From Nocardia jiangxiensis NBRC 101359 (GTDB lineage: Bacteria; Actinomycetota; Actinomycetes; Mycobacteriales; Mycobacteriaceae): DNA of 56,663 bases. Each line of letters begins with the position of its first letter. Positions within the stretch are counted from its first letter, which is position 1. This document shows positions 8,530-17,633 of this stretch, in pieces. Position numbers and translations under genes: made by a program. The notes under the pieces were generated by a model, which was not told the origin of the DNA, made no database searches, and saw only the letters and a list, made by a program, of their open reading frames with translations. The stretch lies in contig NZ_BAGB01000158.1 in the NCBI RefSeq assembly GCF_000308615.1, positions 1-56,663 of the forward strand. Direction: 5' to 3'.

Positions 8530-9181
8530 CCACCGCGAGAACCCTGCGGTGATCGTCCCCGGTCTCGGGCAGATCCAGTTTGGTCAAGATGCTACGCACA
8601 TGCTTTTCGACCGTGCCCTCGGTAACCCACAGCCGACGGGCGATGCCGGAATTGGAGCGGCCCTCCGCCATCAGCGCGAGCACTTCCCGCTCCCGCATGC
8701 TGAGTACGGCCAGCGGGTCATCGCGTCGGCGGGCCGACACCAGTTCCTGCACCAGAACAGGGTCGATGACCGATGCGCCCTTGGCGATCCGGCGAAGGGT
8801 GTCGACGAATTCCTCCAGATCGGTGATCCGGCTCTTGAGGAGGTAGCCGATCCGCCGACCACCGGCCAGCAGCTCGATCGCGTCCTCCACATCGGCGTGC
8901 GCTGACAGAACCAGGATGCCCGTCTCCGGGAGTTCACCCCGGATCACCCGAGCCGCGTCGAGCCCCTCGGTGGTGTCCGTCGGCGGCATCCGGATGTCGA
9001 CCACCACCAGATCCGGAGCTATATCCCGAACCAGCGCCAAGAGTTGCGCGGCGTCTCCGGCCTGCCCCACCACGTCGAACCCGCTGCGTGCGAGCAAGCT
9101 CGCGACACCTTCGCGAAGCAGGACGTCATCTTCGGCCACAACTACCCGCAACCGAGGCACCGACGGGCTCGCGTTCACCAT
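8507..9181 (-). CDS. NarL/FixJ-family response regulator
   Basis: The 224-residue protein has an N-terminal receiver (acidic DD at 18-19, phospho-acceptor Asp62, Lys in YLLKSR) and a C-terminal LuxR-type helix-turn-helix (LSMREREVLALMAEGRSNSG... VTEGTVEKHVRSILTKL). The ATG at 9181 is used; upstream codons in frame lack receiver homology. It is the likely partner of the GAF kinase at 6120 and should act as a phosphorylation-dependent transcription factor. Confidence 0.93.
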   Translation of the reverse strand: MVNASPSVPRLRVVVAEDDVLLREGVASLLARSGFDVVGQAGDAAQLLALVRDIAPDLVVVDIRMPPTDTTEGLDAARVIRGELPETGILVLSAHADVEDAIELLAGGRRIGYLLKSRITDLEEFVDTLRRIAKGASVIDPVLVQELVSARRRDDPLAVLSMREREVLALMAEGRSNSGIARRLWVTEGTVEKHVRSILTKLDLPETGDDHRRVLAVVTFLEAR

Positions 9182-9343
9182 CCGGGTTGTCTCGGATTCG
9201 TGATGGGCCGGCCCTGCGCCATCGGCGCCCACTCCCGCGTCGATGGCGATTCGGTCATCGTCGACGCAATTTGCTCGGTCGGCAATCGAGCGCCCAATGC
9301 CATCCACCTCCGATATATCCACCCCGAGCATACCGTCAGCAAT

Positions 9344-9377
9344 CGCAGATAGGGCGCGGCAGCCGCGCCTATCTGCG
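9344..9377. terminator. Strong hairpin between minus-strand genes
   Basis: The arms at 9344-9359 and 9363-9377 pair over 15 bp with one bulged G and a 3-base loop. The hairpin lies downstream of the oxidoreductase gene ending at 9566 and upstream of the regulator starting at 9181, so it most likely terminates the former. The rest of 9182-9565 shows no gene. Confidence 0.6.
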
Positions 9378-9565
9378 GTGGCCCGGGGCGGCCTCCGGGC
9401 CGGTCACAGCCATGGAGCCGAGGGCCTTGCGCTGGTTCAATGGTCCCGACGCACGACCCCGAATCACCTCTATTTGTAGACAATCGGCTTGGCTCATGAA
9501 CATTTCGCTGCTGTCTGGCCCTAGCGGTCCTGGTCGGTCCACGCTGCTGGGCCGGGCCCAGGGCG

Positions 9566-10237
9566 TCAGAGGGTGAACGGTCCATTCTCGAGGGTTGTCC
9601 GCATGCCTTGTGGGGTGAAGATTCCTAGCAGCCCGGGGAATAGCGCTCCGCCGGGATCGATGGGCGCGGATTGGGCCAGTGTGCCGACCGGGATCGGCAC
9701 GAACCCGGTTTGGGTGATGATGTCGGCGGTGATCGCGGCGGCGCGGTTGTCGTCTGCCGCGTATCCGATGGCATTCTTTCCTGGTTCCCGTCGGCCCCGC
9801 AACCATAGCGTCTCGGCGAGCTGGTGCGAGAAAGCCCGTGCCACCGATGATTTCGGGAACAGTTCAGCGGTCACGGTTCCGGAAGTCTTGCCGCCGAGGT
9901 CCTTGATGGTCATGACACCGCCGTCGTGCCAGAGGAACGGGTTCGAGGGATCGATGATGACCGCGCCGGCCAACCGATCGCGGTAGCAGTCCGCGAACGA
10001 TGCGACGGCCGCGTTGGGGATCGCCAGGATCGCTACTTCTGCTTGGTCGATCGCTTCCTCGATCGTACGGACCTGATAGTCGATGTCTTCCTGCTGGTAG
10101 TCCGGTGGAGTGAAGGCTTCTGGCCGCCGCGCTCCGATGATTACTCGGTTGTCGGCCAGGATCAGGTGACCAGCCAGTGCCGATCCGATCAATCCGGCAC
10201 CGATTACCGCGATCCGGCGTGGATGTCCGCTTGTCAT
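9566..10237 (-). CDS. NAD(P)-binding oxidoreductase, F420-reductase-like
   Basis: The 223-residue protein has an N-terminal Rossmann motif (IGAGLIGSALAGHL, 12-25) and the fold of the NADPH:F420 oxidoreductase/coenzyme-binding family, with IGARRPE giving a likely NADP-phosphate-binding Arg pair. PSNPFLWHDG and RAFSHQLAETLW are consistent with family position and length. It should reduce or oxidise a small cofactor or metabolite; whether F420 is used cannot be told. It stands alone. Confidence 0.75.
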   Translation of the reverse strand: MTSGHPRRIAVIGAGLIGSALAGHLILADNRVIIGARRPEAFTPPDYQQEDIDYQVRTIEEAIDQAEVAILAIPNAAVASFADCYRDRLAGAVIIDPSNPFLWHDGGVMTIKDLGGKTSGTVTAELFPKSSVARAFSHQLAETLWLRGRREPGKNAIGYAADDNRAAAITADIITQTGFVPIPVGTLAQSAPIDPGGALFPGLLGIFTPQGMRTTLENGPFTL

Positions 10238-10640
10238 ACGTGGTCGTTCCCTTCACTTCGGCACTGCGGCTACAGGTTCGAAGACCGCGTGTCAGGCCGG
10301 TGGTGCCGGCGACCGCAGGTCACCAGGAAGGCGATGTCCCCTGATCGCGGCACGGATTACGTGTTACAGCAGCGCGAGCAGTTGCATATATCTGGTCCAT
10401 CTCGATCCCGGCGGAGTCCGCGAACCGCACTGGCACCCCACGGCATGGAAGTTCAAAGACCCACATGGACCAGGTCCTTGCCAACCGCGAGAAGCACGAC
10501 ACTCGCACTTCCTGACCTGTCACAACCAACCGTCCTATACCGCCACGCTCTCACGCGGCACACCGGGATCGCGATGAGCCAGATAACCTCAGCGGAGTAC
10601 AACGCCAACGCGGCCCGACTCCGGCAGAACAATCCTTGAT
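10238..10640. other. No recognisable gene
   Basis: Frames on both strands are short and lack ribosome binding sites. A 21-codon frame ending at 10639 (MSQITSAEYNANAARLRQNN) precedes the convergent cyclase gene by one base and may be a relic. Nothing else is supported. Confidence 0.3.
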
Positions 10641-11927
10641 CTATTCTCTGCCGTTCTCTGTGTCTACTACATGGACTATCCGATGAACATTGCCACCACT
10701 TTTGGCACGATATAGCTGGCGGTCTGCGGCATCCAGTAATGCACCAGCTTGCATTGAAGCCACCGGTGCCGCTACGGCGCCAACGCTAGCCGACACCTTG
10801 AATTGGTTTCGACCAACGACGATCGGGTCGGCAAAGACCGACATAATCGTATTTACAACGCCGACGATACTTTCGTCGTCGGCTGGTGGCGGCACCAGCA
10901 CTATGAACTCATCGCCTCCAACTCGAGCAACTGTGCAGGAGTCCGGAGGAAAACTGTCACGCATGCGTACAGCGACAGTCGACAGAACCGCATCGCCGAC
11001 ACTGTGTCCGTGACGGTCATTTATCCGCTTGAACTTATCCAGGTCCACAAAACATAATCCGACCCGATCGCCACTGCCGGCTATGGTGCGCATATTTTCG
11101 ACCTGCTCGAGTAAATGCCGCCGGTTGGAGAGCCCGGTAAGGGGGTCATGCCGGGCCTGCCAGTGCAGTTCCTCTTGAAGCCGGTGCCGCTCCGACACGT
11201 CGGCGCCAAGGCCGAGCAGATAGTCGGGCTGGCCTCGTTCCCCTCTTACATAGGTAACAGAGGATGCCATCCAGCCGACACTGCCATCTTTCCGGATGAA
11301 GCGCCGCTCATCGTTCATCGCGCCCCCTCGCGCGGGATCGAACAGCATACTCGCCAGTGAATCGACTTCGTCTGGATGCGCGAAATCAAGTATAGAGTGG
11401 CCACAAATTTCATCTACCGGTAAACCCACGAGGTCGGCCAGATATTGATTTACATCGATCAGCTTGCCGGTAGTGTCGCAGATCGCAATCGCGAGTGCGA
11501 CACGATCGAATATCGACCGAGACCGTACGGCGCCTTCTAGGCCAAAAATATCGTCACCGCTCGATTCGTCACTACCCAGACCTGAATTCGCTATAGAATT
11601 GGCTTGGTCCTGGTATCCTTGGCCAAAGGCGGCCAGCAGTGCGGCAAACCGGCGGCATGCTCGAGGATGCTCACTATGCTCGACCAGATCGAACAGGGCG
11701 TGCGCGGAGGCAGCAGGCGCGTCCAGTCCGCCCAGGCTTGCCGCTGCCATCGCCTGTCCTACCCGGAAGCCTACAGCGGAGTCGAAACGATCTGCGTCCA
11801 GCGCGCTCGCGAGTTGGTCCAGCCATGCACTCAAAGCATTTCGCGGCCGCTGAGCCATCGACAGATCCTTGGTGAAGCCCAATTCCTGCCACCACCGCGC
11901 GATCAGCTCCGAACGCCAATCAGTCAT
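10641..11927 (-). CDS. PAS-GGDEF diguanylate cyclase
   Basis: The 428-residue protein has an all-helical N-terminus (1-125), a PAS domain with PAC tail (about 140-250) and a GGDEF domain (about 258-425) containing DPLTGLSNRR, FVDLDKFKRIND and an intact GGDEF at 337-341. It should make cyclic di-GMP from two GTP in response to a signal bound by PAS. The product-inhibition I-site R-x-x-D, expected at 328-331, reads PDSC, so feedback inhibition by that route is probably missing. No EAL domain and no membrane segments. Confidence 0.92.
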   Translation of the reverse strand: MTDWRSELIARWWQELGFTKDLSMAQRPRNALSAWLDQLASALDADRFDSAVGFRVGQAMAAASLGGLDAPAASAHALFDLVEHSEHPRACRRFAALLAAFGQGYQDQANSIANSGLGSDESSGDDIFGLEGAVRSRSIFDRVALAIAICDTTGKLIDVNQYLADLVGLPVDEICGHSILDFAHPDEVDSLASMLFDPARGGAMNDERRFIRKDGSVGWMASSVTYVRGERGQPDYLLGLGADVSERHRLQEELHWQARHDPLTGLSNRRHLLEQVENMRTIAGSGDRVGLCFVDLDKFKRINDRHGHSVGDAVLSTVAVRMRDSFPPDSCTVARVGGDEFIVLVPPPADDESIVGVVNTIMSVFADPIVVGRNQFKVSASVGAVAAPVASMQAGALLDAADRQLYRAKSGGNVHRIVHVVDTENGRE

Positions 11928-12454
11928 ACGACGAAACGCTCTGCGCTACCTGTCAACTTACGATCAGCATGCCCTGCAGCCACCGAATTTGCAGATGTAT
12001 CGCACATCGAAAAGCAGCCATGGATACTCAGCGCGGAAAACCGCGTCACATGACAGATTCCGCGCCGGTCGGGGGGCGGCACGCATCCGCTTAGCGCCTG
12101 CTCCTGCCGCGATAGGACCGACGAGGTCGCTGGCTGATCGTCGGCTGGAAACACCGTGCGTCTCCGCCACCCCTGCCAACATTTGGTTACGGTGGCACAG
12201 GCTGCGAGATTCAGCCTTTCCGTCATCAGCACCACCGTAGCTAACCGCCGGCTCTCTCGCCACCGGCCCTCGCTCATGACGACGCTCGCCGAAGTTTCCC
12301 GCCCTCGCCAAATGCTCATGGCGAGTGTTACCCGGGTTTCGATCACCAGCATTCACCCCCGGATACCGGCGATCGTGGCCGTTGACCGGCGGGCTCACGG
12401 CACCTGGGTGCCGCACCGACAGAGCATGCGGAGCACAGGTAGCCCCTTCGCCCC
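11928..12454. other. Remnant-rich intergenic region
   Basis: At 11985-12053 the plus strand carries ATEFADVSHIEKQPWILSAE and a stop, a diverged second copy of the Dps-like tail at 7948. The rest holds overlapping frames on both strands without homology or start signals. Confidence 0.3.
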
Positions 12455-12640
12455 CACGAGTGGGACATCCTCCGCATCGAGGATGTGCAGTTGCTTCCCG
12501 AGGACCGCATCCTGTCCGGTGAGGCGCTGGCCGAACTGCCGCAGAATCGCCCGATCGTGCTGCACTGCAAGACAGGTGTGCGCGCGGCCGAGGCGCTCGC
12601 GGCGCTGGAGCAGGCCAGTATCACCGGCGTCACCCCCCCC
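12455..12640 (+). pseudogene. Remnant of MoeZ-type rhodanese domain
   Basis: The frame starting at 12455 reads HEWDILRIEDVQLLPE... and then PIVLHCKTGVRAAEALAAL, with the rhodanese active-site Cys in HCKTGVR. This matches the C-terminal sulfurtransferase domain of MoeZ/MoeB-like proteins, which pass sulfur to MoaD- or CysO-type carriers. The adenylyltransferase half is missing and the fragment runs into unrelated sequence after about residue 60, so it is not functional. Confidence 0.6.
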
Positions 12641-13453
12641 ACACACACAGGGCGGAATATCGCCTGCGCAAAGCAGACCGCCCTCTTCCCGTCTACTAAG
12701 CTCCCCGCCTCTCCGCGATTTCACGCGTTGTATCTGCTGGCCGAGATCACGGCACGGTGGGGGCCGTCGAGGCCTTCATGGCCAACCTGCACCGCGTTCC
12801 CGATGAGCCCAGCATCGAACTCCCGCAGGTTGCGCTCGCCTACGATCGCGCCGCCACGTCGGCGCGGCATCGGCTGCGTTGATCCTCGCGTGGCCGCGGA
12901 GGACAGGAATGGCCCGCCCGGTTGCCCTGCATGTTCGGTACCGGCCAATGGGTGGGCCTTTCCCGTCACAGATCACACCACATTGTGTGATCTACATCAC
13001 TGTATCGTTCGAGTGATTCGTTCGGCAAGATCAATCCGCCAGCAGAGCATGCATCGGCCCGGACGGTCGGGGTTGGGACCCCGACCCGAACCCGCTGTCA
13101 GCCGCGCTATACCGCTATACCGACGGGCGTATTCAGCCCGTTGGCCACAGTGGCTGCTCGTTCATGTCGCGACACCATCGGGGGTGGCGGTCCCGCCGGA
13201 CGGGATGTCGGTGTGGGCCTACTGTTGGCGAGATGGTGCCGGGGCGGCGGTGCGCCAGCAAGTGGCGGGCGGCGTGCGCCCGGTCCGGCGGTGGAGATGC
13301 GCTGGTGTCATCGTCGTGCTGTGTTCGTCGTCCGGTAGGGCTGTGGCGCCCATGCTGACCAGAGTGCGGATCAGCCTTGGAATGCTCTGAGAATTCACTC
13401 GCTGGGCCGCTGCGAGCGTCTCGGCCTGCGCGTTCGATGGCAGGCTGGAGTGC
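12641..13453. other. No firm gene; possible short conserved fragment
   Basis: The plus frame 12722-12881 reads VGAVEAFMANLHRVPDEPSIELPQ as two pieces and ends in TGA; it looks protein-like but I cannot name it. The remainder up to the response regulator at 13454 has overlapping frames only. Confidence 0.25.
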
Positions 13454-14137
13454 ATGTCGATTCCGGGCACGACCGCACCGCGGGTACTGCTGGTCGAGGA
13501 CGATCGCACACTCGCCGACATGGTGGCCGGGCTGCTGACCGACGAGGGCTATCAGGTCCGCACCGCCGATAACGGCCAAGCCGGTCTGCATCACGGACTG
13601 ACCGAGCAGTTCGACGTGCTCATCATCGACCGCGCATTGCCGGTGCTGGAGGGCCTGGAGCTGCTGCGGACGCTGCGTGACCGTGCCGTCATCACCCCTG
13701 CTTTGCTACTGACCGCCCGCGGCACCGTGGCCGATCGGGTGGAAGGGCTCGACAGCGGTGCCGAGGACTATCTGGTCAAGCCGTTCGAAGTGCCCGAATT
13801 CCTGGCCCGCATCCGCGCACTGCACCGCCGCCACCTCACCACCGCGACGTCGTTGCCGATCGGAACCCGCAGACTCGACCCGGCGACCCGCACTGTCGCC
13901 GACCCCACCGGCATGGTCCCCGAGGTGGTGTTGTCGGCGCGCGAATGCGTACTGCTGACGACTTTGGCACGCTCGCCGCGGCAGGTGTTCACCCGCGACC
14001 AGCTACTCGACCTCGTCTTCGACCGTGCCGACACCGTCGGAACCGTCGACACCTACGTGCACTACCTACGCCGCAAACTCGGGCGCGAGGCCATCGACAC
14101 CGTGCGCGGTCTCGGCTATCGGCTCGGCGTCGGATGA
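13454..14137 (+). CDS. OmpR-family response regulator
   Basis: The 227-residue protein has a receiver (acidic EDD at 15-17, phospho-acceptor Asp59, conserved Lys in YLVKPFE) and a winged-helix output domain (about 130-225; VDTYVHYLRRKLG, TVRGLGYRLG). It overlaps the following kinase gene by 4 bp (ATGA), which indicates translational coupling. It should be a DNA-binding regulator phosphorylated by that kinase. Confidence 0.95.
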   Translation: MSIPGTTAPRVLLVEDDRTLADMVAGLLTDEGYQVRTADNGQAGLHHGLTEQFDVLIIDRALPVLEGLELLRTLRDRAVITPALLLTARGTVADRVEGLDSGAEDYLVKPFEVPEFLARIRALHRRHLTTATSLPIGTRRLDPATRTVADPTGMVPEVVLSARECVLLTTLARSPRQVFTRDQLLDLVFDRADTVGTVDTYVHYLRRKLGREAIDTVRGLGYRLGVG

Positions 14138-15363
14138 GACGCCATCGACGAACCGCCGTGGTCTCAACCGAGCCGGCACAGCTGCGGCGCGCTACCCGCA
14201 GCGCCGCACTGCAGTCGGCCATCGTGCTGGCGGCCGTTCTGCTGCTCGTCGGGGTCGTGCTGCTCAGCGTGGATACCCGGATCGGCAACCGGCAGATAGA
14301 CGCCCAGCTGGCTCAAGTCGCAGCCCAGGTCGACGATGTCGACGACCCACCCCCCGGCATGGCTATCGGTATCGCGACGGCTGCCGGCCACGTCGCCCTC
14401 AGCGCGCACGCGCCTGCATCCACCGCTGAACTGACGACCAGCCCTACCGGCTATTCGACGGCGCGTTCCGGCGGGGTCGAGTACCGGGTGCTGGTGCTCG
14501 AACGCTCCGGCCGCAGGATCGCCGTCCTCGTCGACAAGGCCCCGTGGGAGCAGAGTCGGCAGCGTGTCCTGGAAGCGCTGCTGATCGCCGAGCTCGCCGG
14601 TGTGGCGACCGCGGCCTGTGCCGCACTGCTGCTGTCGCGGCGCGCGATCCGTCCCATGGTCGACGCGCTGACGACCCAGCGCGACTTCGTCGCCGACGCG
14701 TCACACGAGCTCCGGGCGCCGCTGACCGTGCTGCACACCCGCGCCCAACTCCTGGCCCGCCGCGCCACCCGCGACGAACTGCCGACCGAGTGGCGCACCC
14801 AGCTCGACGAACTCGTCACCGACACGCGCGCGCTCGCCGGCATTGTCGACGACCTGCTGCTGGCCGCCGCGTCCGAACACGAATCGGACCGGACCGAACC
14901 GGTGGACCTGACAGCACTGTGCCACGAAGTGGCAGACAGCGTCACCGCCCACGCGGCGACCCGCGGCATCACTGTGGAAGTCGCGGTCACCGATCCGGCG
15001 GCCGCGACGAGCGTCGACGGAGTCCGACCGGCGCTGCGCCGAGCCGTTTTCGCCCTGGTCGACAACGCCCTGCAACACGAAAAACAGGGCGGCACAGTCA
15101 CAATCGCCATCTCTCGCACCGCCGACCAGGTTGCGGTCACCGTCGCCGACACCGGCGCCGGTCTCGACCCGCGCGACGCGCAACGCTACTTCCGGCGCTT
15201 CGCCCACGGCGAGGGCCACAGCACCGCAACCCGCCCCCACGGCATCGGCCTGGCGCTGGTGCAGGCTGTCGTCGACGCTCACCACGGGAGCATCGCCGTC
15301 GACGGCGCGCCCGAGCGAGGCTCGGAGTTCACCATCACGCTGCCCGCAGGCCACCGGCAATAG
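14134..15363 (+). CDS. Membrane sensor histidine kinase
   Basis: The 409-residue protein has a first membrane segment at about 26-46, a short extracytoplasmic sensor region (47-145), a second segment at 147-168, a short HAMP-like linker, a HisKA box DASHELRAPLTVL (His191) and a HATPase domain with N (VDNALQ), G1 (DTGAGLD) and G2 (PHGIGLALVQ). The ATG at 14134 overlaps the stop of the regulator gene. It should autophosphorylate and pass phosphate to that OmpR regulator; the signal is unknown. The membrane protein at 15449 may belong to the same unit. Confidence 0.95.
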   Translation: MRRHRRTAVVSTEPAQLRRATRSAALQSAIVLAAVLLLVGVVLLSVDTRIGNRQIDAQLAQVAAQVDDVDDPPPGMAIGIATAAGHVALSAHAPASTAELTTSPTGYSTARSGGVEYRVLVLERSGRRIAVLVDKAPWEQSRQRVLEALLIAELAGVATAACAALLLSRRAIRPMVDALTTQRDFVADASHELRAPLTVLHTRAQLLARRATRDELPTEWRTQLDELVTDTRALAGIVDDLLLAAASEHESDRTEPVDLTALCHEVADSVTAHAATRGITVEVAVTDPAAATSVDGVRPALRRAVFALVDNALQHEKQGGTVTIAISRTADQVAVTVADTGAGLDPRDAQRYFRRFAHGEGHSTATRPHGIGLALVQAVVDAHHGSIAVDGAPERGSEFTITLPAGHRQ

Positions 15364-15448
15364 TCTCGGCTCCGAGAATCCTCCAAGAATCGCCCCATAC
15401 GCTCCAGGACGACCACAGCGCACACACTGTTCAGGAGCGGCCAACAAC

Positions 15449-15982
15449 ATGGGACCCACCGTTGTCAACGGACTGCCTGCCCACGTCCTACTCGTCCACT
15501 TCGTGGTCGTGCTGGTGCCGTTGGCGGCGCTGCTGCTCGCACTCGCGGTCTGCTGGCCCGCCGCTCGGGCCCGGCTCGGGCTCGCCACCCCGCTCGTTGC
15601 CTTCGCCGCGCTGCTGGCCGTCCCGCTGACCATGCACTCCGGAGAATGGCTCGCCCACCGCGTCGACCGAAATCCCTTGGTACGCCACCACACTCAACTC
15701 GGTGATGAACTGCTCGCGTGGTCGGCGGCCACCTTCCTGCTCGCCACCGCCTGGTGGGCCCTGCACAGCGATCGGGTTACTCGTCGGCTCCGCCCGCGGC
15801 TTCCCCGCATCGACACCGTTACCAGTAATCGTGCAGTCGCGATCACCCTTGCCCTCGCCGCCCTCGCCGTCTCGGTCGGCTCTGTGGTGCAGGTGTACCG
15901 CATCGGTGATAGCGGAGCTCAGGCCGCCTGGCACGGCCGCACAGTCAGCCAATCCCACAGCACCGCCGCTAGTCACCATTGA
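15449..15982 (+). CDS. DUF2231-like four-helix membrane protein
   Basis: The 177-residue product begins VNGLPAHVLLVHFVVVLVPLAA, the pattern of DUF2231 membrane proteins (G-x-P-x-H-x-x-x-VH). Membrane segments lie at about 10-30, 38-55, 85-105 and 130-150. The conserved His residues could bind heme or metal, but the function is unknown. It follows the kinase by 85 bp and precedes the sigma factor by 21 bp, so the four genes may be one unit. Confidence 0.75.
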   Translation: MGPTVVNGLPAHVLLVHFVVVLVPLAALLLALAVCWPAARARLGLATPLVAFAALLAVPLTMHSGEWLAHRVDRNPLVRHHTQLGDELLAWSAATFLLATAWWALHSDRVTRRLRPRLPRIDTVTSNRAVAITLALAALAVSVGSVVQVYRIGDSGAQAAWHGRTVSQSHSTAASHH

Positions 15983-16003
15983 ACCGGCCCCTGATAGCTA
16001 CCC

Positions 16004-16585
16004 ATGCCGGCGACGGACATGACTGACGCTACGCACCTGCATCGGTGCCGTCGATCGCAGCGCCTGGGTGAGGTCGACCAACAGTACCGGCAGTCGTTGC
16101 ATCGCCTCGCCCATCGGCTCGTCCGCGACAAGGGCCGCGCCGACGACATCGTGCAGGAGACCCTGATCCGGCTGTGGAAACATCCACACCTGCTCGACGA
16201 ACCCGACCTCGCGCTGCGCGCATGGCTGTTCACCGTCGCCCGTCACCTGGCCTATGACGAGCTCCGATGCGCCCGACGTCGCCACGAGTACGCTACCGAC
16301 AACAACGCAGCGCTCGACCGCCACTCCGACGACCCCTGCGCACACCTCGCCGACACCTGGATCGTCCACCGCGCCTTGGCCACACTCAGCCACCAACACC
16401 GCGAAGTCATCCTCCACGCCTACTACCGCCGCGCGACCACCCAAGACATCGCTACCGAACTCGCCATCCCACCCGGCACCGTCAAATCACGCCTGCACTA
16501 CGCGCTACGAGCACTCCGGGATGCCTGCACCGCCCAAGGCGTCACTACTGAATCGCCTGTGAACCGGGAAGACTTGTCGGTGTGA
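16004..16585 (+). CDS. ECF-type RNA polymerase sigma factor
   Basis: The 193-residue protein has region 2 (about 30-95: ADDIVQETLIRLWKH and LRAWLFTVARHLAYDELR) and region 4 (about 120-170: LSHQHREVILHAYYRR, PPGTVKSRLHYALRALR). It resembles the SigK/SigL-like group. No zinc-finger anti-sigma gene follows; the downstream DNA is an oxalate decarboxylase relic and a transposase relic, so the usual cognate regulator seems to be lost or elsewhere. Confidence 0.93.
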   Translation: MPATDMTDATHLHRCRRSQRLGEVDQQYRQSLHRLAHRLVRDKGRADDIVQETLIRLWKHPHLLDEPDLALRAWLFTVARHLAYDELRCARRRHEYATDNNAALDRHSDDPCAHLADTWIVHRALATLSHQHREVILHAYYRRATTQDIATELAIPPGTVKSRLHYALRALRDACTAQGVTTESPVNREDLSV

Positions 16586-16594
16586 CAGCCAAGC

Positions 16595-16790
16595 GGCTAC
16601 GTGCGGTCTGGCGAATGGGGCGTGCAAAGTCCTGCTGCGTGACCTCGCGTGCCCAACCACCCCGCTGGACTCGGCGCGGGGAGATGTTGAACGACGACCA
16701 GACGAAGGGCTGAGTGCCGATATCGGTCGCGGGTGCGTCGATGTGATTCGGGAACTGCGACTCGATGGCGGGGGACGACCGCGCTAGAGC
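16595..16790 (-). pseudogene. Remnant of oxalate decarboxylase-type bicupin
   Basis: The minus strand encodes SQFPNHIDAPATDIGTQPF and then WSSFNISPRRVQRGGWAREV with TQQDFARPI. This order matches the first cupin entry of OxdC-type decarboxylases (TDVG..., F-x-x-S, GGW-x-R-VT-x-x-DFP). The metal-binding part is missing, so it is a fragment left between the sigma factor and a Tn3-type remnant. Confidence 0.5.
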
Positions 16791-16905
16791 CATAAGACAC
16801 ATCCACAATTGCCGCGGCCGACAGTCTTGGGCGGCCCAGAACTCCCGAAGCTGACCCAGGGAAAGAGGCGTGGGTAACTGCTGACCGGGCTTATGGTTCC
16901 GACTC

Positions 16906-17300
16906 GTGCGTCAGGAGTGGTCGCTGGAGGAGCTGATCGGGTCGTGGACGCTGGTCGCTGACAATTGGCGGTGGTGGGCAACAAGACTGGGGCGACTCGT
17001 CTCGGGTTCAGCCTGTTGCTGAAATTCTTCGAGATCGAGGCCAGTTTCCCGCGCGGTGTCGACGATATTCTGCCGGCCGCGGTGTCGAATGTGGCCGAGC
17101 AGGTGAAGGTCGATCCGGGCGAGTTCGTGAAGTATCGGTGGGACGGTCGATCGGTCAAGTATCACCAGGCGCAGGTCCGGGAGGCGTTCGGGTCCCGTGA
17201 GTTCATGCGGGCTGACGAGACCCGGTTGACAGTCGCTGGCTGGGGTGTGCCCGAGCTGCGCGACGAGTGGCTGCACGAGGCGCTGCGTTCGCCCTTCTAG
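16906..17300 (+). pseudogene. Tn3-family transposase N-terminal remnant (DUF4158)
   Basis: The GTG at 16906 opens VRQEWSLEELIGSWTLVADNW; after a frame change near 16970 it continues VGNKTGATRLGFSLLLKFF and EIEASFPRGVDDILPAAVSN... to a stop at 17300. This is the beginning of the DUF4158 domain at the N-terminus of Tn3-type transposases, which normally are about 1000 residues. The frameshift and truncation make it dead. Confidence 0.7.
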
Positions 17301-17633
17301 TCCTCCTGGCGTCGTGATGCAACGCGGTGAGGGCGCGCTCATCGATTCGCGCAATGCCCCCGAGAGGTCGATTGACGGTCATGTGTCCGAGATCCCGTGG
17401 GACCATATTTACGTCGCCTATTTCAGCGGGGCGGCGCTGTGACATATCTGAATACACTATTCCTCTACACCTGGCCCGGATTCGGCGTCGAAGGATCACT
17501 CCGATCCATGTCGCCGGTGAGACGCGGCGGCGGCTGAAGGTGACGTTTCCCGATCACATCGAAAGCCATACCCAACGAACAGGTCCTGTGTCTTGGCCAG
17601 AACTACCACAAATTTCGTTGAGAGGAGTACGCC
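17301..17633. other. Upstream region of the gene at 17634
   Basis: No coding signal stands out. It must hold the promoter of the next gene; no clear operator is visible. Confidence 0.3.
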
